This document shows positions 49,617 through 60,900 of a stretch of 64,000 nucleotides of DNA, piece by piece. The notes beneath the pieces were generated by a model. That model saw nothing but the letters and a program-made list of their open reading frames with translations, searched no databases and was not told where the DNA came from. Position numbers and translations under genes: made by a program. This stretch comes from Phycomyces blakesleeanus NRRL 1555(-) (taxonomy: Eukaryota; Mucoromycota; Mucoromycetes; Mucorales; Phycomycetaceae). Position 1 is the stretch's first letter; each line of letters starts with the position of its first letter. Location of the stretch: the NCBI RefSeq assembly GCF_001638985.1, contig NW_017265136.1, positions 372,001 through 436,000 on the forward strand, in the 5' to 3' direction.

Positions 49617-49838
49617 CTACTGGGAGATCCCAGGCGTAACATCAGAATATAAATGATAGCTTTCAGGATCATTACGGAGTCGCTTCATTGAGACCAAGAT
49701 GGGTTTATTTGGTTCCGTGGTGTAGCAAATTTCAACGTCACCAAAATCTTTAAGTCGATTGATGTATTTTTTAACGTTTTCATCAGTATAGTCCACATAA
49801 AAAAACATACATATTGCCAAATTCCTTGAGATTTCCAT
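49617..49838 (-). pseudogene. Truncated inverted copy of the unrecognised element gene
   Basis: A 73-codon frame starting MEISRNLAICMFFYVDYTDE and continuing NVKKYINRLKDFGDVEICYT aligns along its whole length with the N-terminus of the frame at 48078 (shared AIC-F-YVD-T-ENV, PILV-K-R-DP-Y). The upstream non-coding DNA is also shared. It stops with DVTPGISQ just where the other copy carries its first in-frame stop. Divergence is substantial, so the two copies are old. It could be a short expressed protein, but truncation is more likely. Confidence 0.55.
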
Positions 49839-50164
49839 GACTAGGTAAACGGTTTTTTTTTCTTTTGCCGGTGCTTTTATATCAAGTGAAAGTCGATTTT
49901 TTGATCTAGGCCGGAATTATGATGTGGGAAAGATGGATGAAAGATGGATGAAAAAATTGTAATTCATAGTCACACTGTTTTGAGGTCAAAAAATAAATAT
50001 CATTTTTAGGTCAATTTGATTTAACTTATTGGACATTTCTCTTACTTCAAAGAGACAAAACTTCTTGACATAAAGGGACAATCATTTTTGGCTTAGTGCC
50101 ATTCATTTTTTGGAAAGTGACATTCAATTTTCTCAAAGTGACAAAATTTACCGTTCTCACTGTA

Positions 50165-53059
50165 TATGTGTACGCACACGTACAATGTAATGAGATGCAG
50201 TAGCAGATCTGCACTCTACGTACGAATGTGTATATAATATATATATATATATAAATTTGGTGCACAAAAACAGCAAAACGAACAGACACTCGTAGCAACG
50301 TGTCATACGTGGTTGTGGCCCGATCATATTCTTTCTTTTTTATATAATCCTGTTACACGGCTGGGCTTAATATTCCCACATGGCACAATTTCAAAGGAAA
50401 ATATCTTTTGGTCTATTAGATTCATATGTTAAATCATCCAAGCAGATATACAATAATATTTATATAAAAGTACAAACACACACACACAAATATACATATA
50501 TATTTATATAATATTGAAATACCTATTGACTTTCAGCAAGATGTACACAAAAAGACAAGAGTGACCGTACCCGATCACCTGTGGATTCCGAAACGTCCGA
50601 TGGAGTATGGAGCGGACCTGACGTGTGTTCGTCCGGGATATCCTATTAACATTTCGTCAATAATAAAGTAGGTACATATACATATACACATGCCCATACG
50701 CATACGCATACGCATACGCATACACGTGCACGTACGTATATATATACAATATACAAACAAAAAACCAAATAAATAAATAGGCAGTTTATGAAAGAAAATA
50801 AAGAATAATAATATATTAGTATTTATGTTTAGGGAGTTTATTTTTCGGATTTACTGCTCTTTGACTTTCCCGGTGACCATCTTTTCTTATTTTGTTATTT
50901 TAATATTGGGTTAAATTAAACACTGATAGCATTTGTTGTCATGGTGATTGTGTACCTGGTTTCCATGACAATTAAGTGCCCCGTCTCCGTGGTAATAGTA
51001 TATATTTATTGTTATGGTTATTGTGTACCTGGTTTCCATGAAAATTAAGTACCCCGGTCTCTATGGCAATAGTATGCATTGTTTCCATAGCAATAGTCTA
51101 ATTGGTTTCCAAGGAAGTTGGCATATGACAGATTTTCTTTTTGAATATTCAATCAATAAAAGTATTCAAATATCCATGTATGCCTTGGTAGGATATATTT
51201 CATAGTCATTTTTTTCTTTTCTTTAAAAGAAAAAAGCACGATCCAACTAATAGATTATTTATTTTATCAAGTAAAAACAAAAATTAAGAATGATAATTAT
51301 ATGGAATATGTACGTCTTAATTCAAGGTGCTTTATAGTATTAGTATTAGTATTAGTATTATAATTATTATTATTATTATCATTTTTGTTTGTTTGTTTGT
51401 TTTTGTTTGTTGTTGTTATTGCATCCGAGAATAATGCATATACACAAAAGTACAATATATATATAATAAGAAAAATAAAGAATTTTTTTTTTAAAAAAAA
51501 AGAATCACCTGTCAATCAGTTTGAAGCACTTTTGATCATCTCTCCAAATAGCAAATTTCCTTTTTTCCCTTTTCTTTATTTTATTATATTTTATTTTTAT
51601 TGTGCTGATCAATTCATATTAACCTACACCACTAAATAATAATAATCTGTATCGGTCCCACATTTACATTTTGGACGCACATCTCTTATTATTACCGTTA
51701 TTTTTGACAGTAGGCTACGTTATACAAAACCAAAACGAAAACGAAAACGAAAATGTTACCTAATTGAAGCACATGGCTCGATTGGGTTATTTCACTCTCA
51801 AAACATCCTGGGCTTTCCCGATGTTCATCTTGGTAACAAAAAAATAAATAAAAAAATATAGAAATAAATAAATAAATACGACTAACCTTTATTTGATAAA
51901 AAAACGATTGGCGTTGAGTTTTGACTTTCCAGAATCAGTAGGACAGAATGTAATATCATCAAGGGTTAGTGTTGTATGTTTTGTTGAACTGTGTGCTTGT
52001 GTGTTTGTGTGTCCTCTTTGGCGTCCACGCCACCATAAATACACACAGTACACAACAATCCACTAAGATCTTATATACCTCCAAATAATAATAATAATAA
52101 TAATGCTTATTATTACTATTATTATTGCGCTCGGATGACTTTCATATTTATTTATTATTGTGATTATTGTGATTTTCTTTTTTGGCCTGGTACCGAACCC
52201 CGGGCTACAATGTCCATTTACACACCTGAGATCATTCAATTTCCTCTCTTTATCTTTCTTTACACTTAGATATTCATTTCTTCTTGTCCTACATCTTTAT
52301 TTATTCACTTTTTATTTTATTTTCATAATCATATAAAAAAAAAAGTAAAATTATAAATTGTCATGCGTTTATTAATATTCTGCCTTGGTTAGATTCTGAC
52401 AAAAATTGTAATAATATAAAACATTACGCACATTGATCTACTTATCTATATATTTTATTTTATTTTATTTTATTTTTTATTTTTTATTTTATGATTTGTG
52501 TGGAATAGCCTAAATAGGTTTTTCCGAGTCTGTGTATCCTACAATCAATAAAAACTTGGATTGTCTAATCAAAGAAGAAGGAAAACAAACCTTGTTTTTT
52601 TTTCTTTTATTATATTTTATTATATATTATATTTAAAGCTTAAGAATTATCCGTGTAGCTTTTATCATACAAACAATTTTTTTATATGTATATTTTATTT
52701 GTGAATTTTTGCAACCAAAATATATAATCCACACATCCCCCGACCAGCCGATATATCCTTCCCCCCGCCAATGCCGCTTTATACGTACAAAGTTCATTCT
52801 CTCTTCCCTCCTTTTTTCCCTTTGTGTATGTGTACCATATTCCATGCAATAGGCACATTTTACATTATTTTAAAATTTACAATATATATATGAGTGTGTG
52901 TATATGTGTGTACACAGATATGTTTTTTATTCATAAAAGAAAACAGCAGTAGCAGTAACAACAACAGTGGGGGTAGCGGTGGTAATGATAGTAGTAAACA
53001 AACAAGTAAATAAATAGTTTCTTTCTTTATTTTTTTATTTACTTATATGTATATTTTAC
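50165..53059. other. Intergenic with X-box-like array; no gene seen
   Basis: Contains CATACG units (50699-50722), the X-box-like array at 50935-51118, TTAGTA units (about 51337-51360), a T10A9 tract at 51483-51501, AAT and TTTTA arrays, and inverted TTATT/AATAA DNA at about 52087-52126. Open frames are repeat translations. Confidence 0.5.
50935..51118. repeat. Array of eight X-box-like 24-25 bp units
   Basis: Units start at 50935, 50959, 50983, 51008, 51032, 51057, 51081 and 51105. Each begins with a variant of the RFX X-box: GTTGTCATGGTGAT, GTTTCCATGACAAT, GTCTCCGTGGTAAT, ATTGTTATGGTTAT, GTTTCCATGAAAAT, GTCTCTATGGCAAT, GTTTCCATAGCAAT, GTTTCCAAGGAAGT. Units 1-3 and 4-6 resemble each other in order (shared TGTGTACCTG, ATTAAGTGCCCC/ACCCC and TAGTAT tails), giving a 73-74 bp higher-order repeat. 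The regular spacing is visible directly; binding by an RFX-type protein is inference. Confidence 0.8.
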
Positions 53060-56000
53060 TTATTTGGCAGAAGTACCATACTTTTGCTTCCAGATATCTT
53101 CCATCTTCTCATCGATTTGAGTAAACAGATAAGCAGATCCATTCAACTTGTGTCCGGGTAAGATATCCAGGCTAAACTCATCAGGAATACGACGGAGGGG
53201 AGCATTCAACTGGCGCGAGATATTCTCAGAAACTTCGGGCATGTAAGGGAACAAGATAGCCGAAAGAAGGTAGATAAGGTTGACAGCCACGTTCACAACT
53301 GCATCACACTTGCCACGCTGCTCGGCAAAGGTGGAGTTGCTCAAACCAGAGTCCTGGAGGTACTGGTTGCCACGGGCAGAGATAGCCATGGCAGTGGCAA
53401 GAGCACCACGGATCTTGACATTCTCAAGTTGGTCGTTATACTGTGCCAACAACACATTCACATCCTTGATCATCGTGACCTCAGACTCACCCGAAAGGTT
53501 AGCCTGGGGGATCACGCCGTCATACTTGGCCAAAACAAATTTGATAGCACGGTTGACAAAGTTTCCGAGATTGTTCAACAATTCACTGTTGTTCTTGGTA
53601 ATAAATTCGTTCCATGTAAACATCGAATCACTGGTCTCTGGGCGAGAAGACAAGAGGTAATAACGCCAGACAGAAGGGGGAATTCCAGTTTCTTCAGCAC
53701 TTGTGCCAAACACACCGATGTTACGTGACTTTGAGAACTTTCCACCTTCATAGTTGAGATACTCTATTATTAAGAGGAGGAAATAAGGAAAAAAATATGT
53801 TAATGTTAGTATAAAATATTGGGCGTTCAACAATGTAAAAATAAAATACACAAATCAAGATAACAAACAAGAATAAGAACTTTTTTTTTACCGGTAGTAC
53901 TGATGTGGTGTACAAGGGTCCAGTCGTCACCGGTAGCCATCTCCGAACCAGGGAAGATAACCGAGTGGAAAGGAACGTTGTCCTTGCCCATGAACTGGTA
54001 CAACTTGACATTGGCGGGGTTCTTCCACCACTTCTCCCACTCGTCTGTGTAGTTGGCAGTGATACTAGGGTAACCAATTGGTGCATCGAACCAGACATAG
54101 AATACCTTGTCTTCGAAACCGGCCAAAGGAACAGGAGTACCCCACTTAAGATCACGGGTGATACAACGAGGCTTCAAACCTTCTTTCAACCAAGATTGGG
54201 TGATGTTGATACCATTGCTGGACCACTTGCCTTCAACGTTAACCTTGGCGTTGAATTTCTCAATCTTGTCCTGGAGCTTGGAAAGATCCAAGAACATGTG
54301 GTTGGAATCTCTGGTAATAGGAGGATGGCCATCGAGCTTGCATCTGGGCTTGACGAGCTCAGAGGCGTTCAACAAACGACCACAAGCATCGCACTGATCA
54401 CCACGAGCATCCTATTATTATATTTATTATAATCGTGTGCACAGATATATATATATATTAAATATATAAAAGGGGTAATATATGTGATTTGTCAGTACGA
54501 TTTAACTATTTTTTTATGTCAATGCAAGTGTTTTTTTTTTACCTCATACTTGCAAACAGGGCAGACACCTTCAACATAACGATCAGCCAAGAATCTACAA
54601 TAATTTACAATATCGCACGTTAGTTTTTTTGTACAATACCCAAAAAATAACAATAAGAAATAATATATATTCAACATCCAAAAACTCTAAAATAAACACA
54701 CACACACACACACACACACAGTCGACTCCCTCTCTTTCACGCGTGTCCACTCTCTCATTTCTTTAAACCGTACTCGTACTCGTACTCGTAATCTTAATAT
54801 CAATTTTCGTTTATACCTCTTGCAGTGCTCGCAGTAAAGCTGAGTCATGGTTTGCTCAAGCAAGTAACCATTGGCCTTTGCCTTCAAAAACATGTCCTGG
54901 GCAATCTCGGTCTGCTTGGGAGTGGTGGTGCGGCCAAAATAGTCAAATGAAATATCAAACCACTTGTAAACACTGCGATGAACAGCATTGTACTTGTCAC
55001 AGAGAGCCTGGCAAGACACACCCTCTTCCAAAGCCTTGGTCTCAGTGGCAGTACCGTACTCATCAGTACCACAGATATAAATAATGTTATATCCGCGAGC
55101 ACGACAGTATCTATAACAATAATATTAGAATATATTTATTACTCGGTTAAATACATTTATTTTATTTTCAAAATACTAGTATTAATAATAATAATACTAT
55201 CATTTTCTCAGAGAAAATTCTGCCTTAGTTTCATATATCTTCATTTCTTACCTGGCGTAAACATCAGCACTCAAAGTAGAACCAACGACGTTACCCAAAT
55301 GAGGGATGTTGTTGACATAGGGAAGAGCAGAAGTAATCAAGATGTTACGTTCACCCTCAACAGGAACACTACAGAAATAATATTAATATGCTTATGAATT
55401 GTCGCGCTTTTTCATGCTTATATATATATATATAACTTACGGCTTGACGGAAGTATCGTGCTTCTTCATAAACACTTTCCGGTTCACCTTTTGAGTTTCG
55501 GGGTTGAGTTCGGCCAAGGGAGTCTGCTCGTTGGTCTTCATCTTAGGGGCAGCAGCAAGTTTCTTGGCTGCCTTGTTAGAGATCTATACCCACACACACC
55601 CATATATATACATATATCCACAAATCAAAATCCAAAAGCTTTTGTATTTTCATAATGTTCCTTTTTTTTTACCTGTCCCTTGACAACTTCGATAGCCTTT
55701 TCAACAGCCTCAGCCTTTGAGACGCGTTCAAACCATGCAGTCAAAGCACTGTACTTTTCCTTTTCAGCGTTGGCCTGCAACACATCATACAAAGCACCGT
55801 AGTAAATCACATCTACAATACCAAGCTTTCCATCCTATATATAAATATAAATATGTACACAAAAATTAGAAATAATTCCTATATATTCACCTGTTTGAAC
55901 ACACACACACAAACAAACATATGTTTCGGTAAAACTTGCCTTTGAAAAGACCTTGGAGTATTTGACAACAGCCTGTTCAGCAATCTGGAGAGCCTCTGTG

Positions 56001-56441
56001 GTCTTCTTCTTGAAAATCAAGGGGGTAATAACAGCCTCTTCTTGTTCAAGAGCAGCACTCTGTAAAAGCGAGGTGTTTGAAGCATCAAATGAAACCAAAT
56101 CCAAAATAATCCTTTTTTATTTTATATAAAGAAAAATAAATAGAAACGAAGACAAAAAAGGTTAAAGAGGTTTCATTCCAACAAAAAAAAAGAAAAAGAA
56201 AGAAAAAGTGGGAGAATGCCGAATGACAAATGACTTGAAAAATGACATAAATGACTTACTTGACTGCAAGGTTGGCATCTGTCAATGACTTGTCAGCCAA
56301 GACAAGTTCAACTGAATCACCAGCGGTTTGATTAAGTTTTGCTCCAGCTACATGAGCAGCCAAGACAATTTTGACGGCATTGGCAAAGGGTTTTGTAGAA
56401 GGTGTCAATTTTGGAAGGGTAATTTTTACTGCTGTGACCAT
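53060..56441 (-). CDS. Cytosolic methionyl-tRNA synthetase
   Basis: Nine exons: 56260-56441, 55940-56057, 55673-55834, 55441-55583, 55252-55368, 54817-55110, 54543-54594, 53892-54411, 53060-53763; 763 residues. It charges initiator and elongator tRNA-Met. An N-terminal GST-like appended domain ([19 protein letters not shown]…, about 170 residues), used in yeast and animals for complex assembly, is followed by a class I Rossmann core. The HIGH-type motif is in [17 protein letters not shown]; zinc-binding knots include CEHCKRF, CPVCKYE and [14 protein letters not shown] is GGKFSKSRN. The anticodon-binding helical domain ends the protein (…[12 protein letters not shown]). Intron 2 has a GC donor (GCAAGT at 55939). 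The intron 1 acceptor was placed at CAGAG to keep the frame. Compared with animal enzymes there is no C-terminal WHEP domain. Confidence 0.93.
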
Positions 56442-57250
56442 TGTTGATATAAATTATATAAAGAAGAAGAAGAAAAAAAATATATATAAAATCCAAAAAA
56501 TAAAAATTGGGGGATTTTTCTTGGGGGCGAGAGGGAGGGAGAGGGAGAGGGAGAGGGGTTTTTTTCTTTCTTTCTCTAGCAGACAGGGGAAACGAATTCT
56601 TTGAATCTGGAATAATATTTTTGAGATGAATTGTGAGATTTTAAGCCACTTCCATCAGTGTTTTTTTATGTGTGTGTATTTTGGATTAGGTGATTTTAAG
56701 CTTTATTGCTATTGTTCTTCTTTGAATATGCAGAAACACACACACATATATATATATTTATAGACCAAAAGAGTAAATGTCCAAATATTTAGTGTACAAA
56801 ACCTGTATGTGACTAATAACTTGTCATTGTGACCACACAGACACATCCATATTTTATAAATTCAACGATAGTTTAACTACACACACATACACGTATCCAG
56901 CTATATGTATGAATATATCTGAGCGAGTTATTGGCATTAAAGCAAGTCAATTAACTCGAAAGTTGGTTTTATAAAATACGATATCTTTTGTAATCTAGTG
57001 TATTCTTTTGCATTAATTTTCTTTTTCTTTGGTATGTATTTTATACCCTTACAAATACACCTCTCTCTCTCTCTCTATTTTGCCTTTACCTTTATTCTAT
57101 TCACTATAACGACCACCAAATAACTCAAGATCATATAATACAATATGTACTTTCTTTGACCCCATTTTTTCTTAAAAAACAATCCAGAAATATCCTTTCA
57201 TTCAAACAATCATCTTTCTTCGGTCTTCTTTTTTTCTCTTCTTTATTTAA
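56442..57250. other. Intergenic, no gene seen
   Basis: Holds the presumed promoter of the MetRS gene, including a GA-rich run (about 56525-56560), and the 3' side of the NDUFA2 gene with a CT array near 57060-57075. No open frame of interest. Confidence 0.5.
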
Positions 57251-57982
57251 TTAAGCAGACTTGACCAACTGTGCCAAGGTCTTTTCAATCTCTTCTGATG
57301 CCTTGTTCTGGAAAACTATCTTTTGTTCAATGCCCTTGTCTTTTTATATGTACATATAATTGTATAATTGTTATTTTGTTATTAGTTTTCGTTTATTGTT
57401 TTGCATATTACAAATCAATTACTCACCAAATCGGGCAAAGATACGAGCTTCAGCGCCACTTGCCTCACGGATAAGAATGGGGAGATTAGGGTTGGCAGAC
57501 TTAATGGAAGAGTAGTTCTTGGCAATGAAATCACTATTTAAAGTCCAAAAAAAAGTATAGGACCAATACAAATTGACACAAACAAAAGGAACACACACAC
57601 ATACACAGGCACAAAAAAGGAAGGGATTCAACCCAAATAACAATAACATTAATATATTCAGGTACTTGAGGTCAGTTTTAGATTTCGTATATTAAAGTGC
57701 ATTAACAATAATAATAAAAGAAACAGGCAGGTAATTGAATAGCTATTTAAAGGTAGCTGTATACACATAAATACATACATACATACACACAAACACAAAC
57801 ACACATATATATATGTATATATATACATGTCTGGGTGTGTACATTTGTACATATATGCGTGTCTGTAAAAACACATTAATGTATCTCATTTACCGGAGAC
57901 CGCTGCTAGAAGGGGAAGTCTGGCAGAACTGAACGCGGAGTTCCTTGAGACCGGCACCAAACTGGGATCGAAGAGCAGACAT
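57251..57982 (-). CDS. NDUFA2: NADH:ubiquinone oxidoreductase (complex I) subunit NDUFA2/B8
   Basis: Three exons: 57894-57982, 57427-57533, 57251-57339; 94 residues, the normal size. MSALRSQFGAGLKELRVQFC, then QTSPSSSGLRDFIAKNYSSI and KSANPNLPILIREASGAEAR, is the L51/S25/CI-B8 thioredoxin-like domain of the complex I accessory subunit in the peripheral arm. The C-terminal helix reads EEIEKTLAQLVKSA. No presequence is needed in this family. The intron 2 acceptor (TATAAAAAG) has no pyrimidine tract but gives FARFDKGIEQKIVF in frame. Presence of the gene indicates a proton-pumping complex I, which budding yeasts lack. Confidence 0.93.
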
Positions 57983-60900
57983 TACGAAGATGAATAAAAA
58001 AAAAGGCTTGGAAAGGTGGGTGGGGGTAGTGTAAGGATGTTTGGTGATGGTTACTGTTTACGGATTTTACATGCTATAGTGAAGTCGGAGCTCATTATAA
58101 AAAGGCTACGTCACACGTGACTATTGGTTTTTTCTACCTACATTTTTTTTAACAATATTCAAAAAAAAAGAATAAAAAAGCACTTCCTTTGTTATTCACA
58201 TTATTATAATTAATAAACAAATCAATAAATAAGTACAATTTAGTAAAGTATGCTTTTGATTTGGACAAAAAGGTCTAGAGCACAAAAGAAAAAAGTTTTA
58301 AGCGTGGACTTTTTATGGATACGTTATCAATGTATGATTCTATATAATTTTTTGTACCGTCATATATGGATATATATATGTATTTGCATTATTGGCCGGT
58401 CAAGGTGATAAAAAAAAAGCTAAAAAATCAAATGCATTTTGAAATGGGAATTTTCATGATACTGAAGTTCTTTTTTTTTCTATATATATTTGGTTATTAT
58501 TGCGTTGTACTGCCATTTAAAATCACGTATATTTATTCTTTGTTTTCAATAAAGCAAAAAAAAAGAGATATTTGATCAAAGATGGCAATATTTTATAAAT
58601 TGTTTAAAGTGACGTATATAGATATATAAACAGATAGTAATTTGATATTGATATTCATGAGATTGTATTTCTTTTGGACTTGTATTTCTTTCCTTCTTCT
58701 GGACATTAAATCCATAGCTTTGATTTGTAAATGATTTCTAATACTCAAGGTGTGCAAGGCAGGAAACGATTAAAAAGAATAGGTACCCAAGGGGTTCGAA
58801 TTACATAAGAGAAAATAAAATAAATCACCCTTTTATTCTTTTGTCTTTTTCTTTTTTCATTTTATTACAAATAACCGTAATAACCGGACACAACAGATAT
58901 TGTACCTCTTGTAATTAAAAAAAAAGAAAAAATAAGAATACGGTGACCAGCTTGTATCATTCTTATATTAAATTATCTTAAATACCACAACACATCACAC
59001 ATCACGCACCAGCCCAAAACATACGATTATAATTATAGCTGATATTACTATTACTATTACTATTCTCTCTCTATTTAATCATATAAAAGATAGCCTCGGC
59101 ATTAAGAGCTAACAAAGAATCTTTATATGTTCTTTGGAGAGTATTCGTTTTATAAATACAAGAAAAACATATAACAAGTCCTAAATTTTGGCATCTTCCA
59201 TCTAAATATATGTTTGTCTTTCTATCTGTCTGTCTGTCTGAATAAATAAATAAGAATACTGTTTTCCTTACAGATATATACAAATTTGTACGTTATCTCG
59301 GAGATAATTCAACTGGTACAAGTAGCATCTTATTCAAAGCACAATACAACAAATTTATAATATTCTTTACCGAAAATCAATTTTCTCTGAGATACCGAGT
59401 TTCATTACTATTATAATTACAAGATTCACATGTAAATCCTAAAACAAAAATATATACAGGTAAAAAAAAAGCAAAAAAAAAGAAAGGACCCAAAAAATAC
59501 ACTGCATATACTGCTATACTACGCACACTATACACACAATGTGGTGTCCAGAAGAGCAGATGAGCTGCACATGCTTGTGATTTCTGTGTTGTAATTCTTG
59601 GCTTCCATGCAGACATTGTATACAATAAATTATTCTTGAGCCGATCAAAATCATGCCATGCTTTAATTCAACACAAAAATACCTGGTCCCATCTCTACCT
59701 CCATCTACTCCCCCAAGTTTTTATTTTATTTTATTTTATTTTATTTTATTTTTTGTAAAAAAAATTACATATGTATAACATAAACACAAACACAAGTACA
59801 GGTACAAGTACAAGCACAGACACAAGCACAGACGCAAACGCAGACGCAGGCGCAGATACGAACATAGACACAGACAGATGTACAAACATGTTACTGATCG
59901 TTTGGCAGGTTGAATATAGTGAGGATATTCTGAAGCTACACAGAGACCAGTGTAATAACAGTAAGTAAATAAATAAGATCTGCCAGGAACAAGGTAACAC
60001 GATCCCAAATACTGGATTTTAATTTGCTATTGAACTTTTTTCCTTCTTTCAAGCTATATAATATTTATATTGATAAATGCAAAAACGAACCACTATTGAT
60101 CTTGTCCCTTAAAAATTAAGATCAACTCCTCGCCTTTTTATTTTTATTTTTATCTTTATTTTACTAATAACCTTAATATATATTTATATATTTATATATA
60201 CAACGAGTATCTTTAAAACAAGAATAGAAAGCCACAAGACTAGTTTTTTTTGTAAACCTTGTTATATTTCAAGTATATATATATATATGTGTGTGTAGAG
60301 AAAGAGAGAGAAAGGCATTTCTTTAAATGTTTGTATGTCAAACTGCCAAAAATAATGAATGGTCCGCACGGGGCCTAGCTGTGTTCTCTATGTATTGTGG
60401 GTTTGGTTAATTTATAGTAACGCCAATGGGTCCTGCGTTTCTTTCAAAGAACGCGTTTATTGATATGATTAGTTATTTTGTCTTATTTGTGTCTATAGGT
60501 GTCTGTTTTGTGCGTGTGCTTGTATTCTGAGAACCTGTCTTTTTGCACAAAAAGGATATCCTGACAAACAAAAAAAATGATTTACTTAAATAGAATATAA
60601 CTTTATTTTTGCATAAATAAAAACACATACACGCATGTATATATATATATATCTAATCATCTTACATTTATTCACTTAATATACTATTCTTTGCTGTAAT
60701 ATAAAAGGACTACAGGATTGTTAAAGAAACCTGTCCTACTTGTAATCTAAAAGACATGGGTGATTTCATGGGTCTTTAGAATCCTGCAAGTGTAACCTCG
60801 ACTTGGCTTTAATGGATTTACTGCACGGGGTAGAATAATAATAACGATAATAAAAAGTAAAGATGACAAGTGGCATTTCAAAAATAAAAATAAAAATAAA

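Larger units (their letters stand above)
47568..50164. mobile_element. Inverted-arm element with TA flanks and a gene duplicated in opposite orientation
   Basis: Both ends read TA-CAGTGAG inward (left CAGTGAGAAAATTG at 47570, right the reverse complement ending at 50162). The ends stay similar for over 100 bp: CACTTTCCAAAAA(A/T)TGAATGG then CACTAAGCCAAAAATGATTG and GAAGTAAGAGAAAT. The right end carries an extra block with the GTCACTTT word. Further in, both arms share TATGAATTACAATTTTTTCA and CATCCATCTTT just before related ATG-started genes (48078 plus and 49838 minus). The layout is two diverged elements head to head, or one foldback-like element of about 2.6 kb. TA flanks suggest a Tc1/mariner-like integration mode, but no transposase motif was recognised in the genes. 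Confidence 0.65.

Noticed and set aside
59746..60008. Minus-strand frames of repeating Leu-Cys-Leu or Val-Leu-Val
   Set aside because: Translations of variant ACACAAGCAC microsatellite units.
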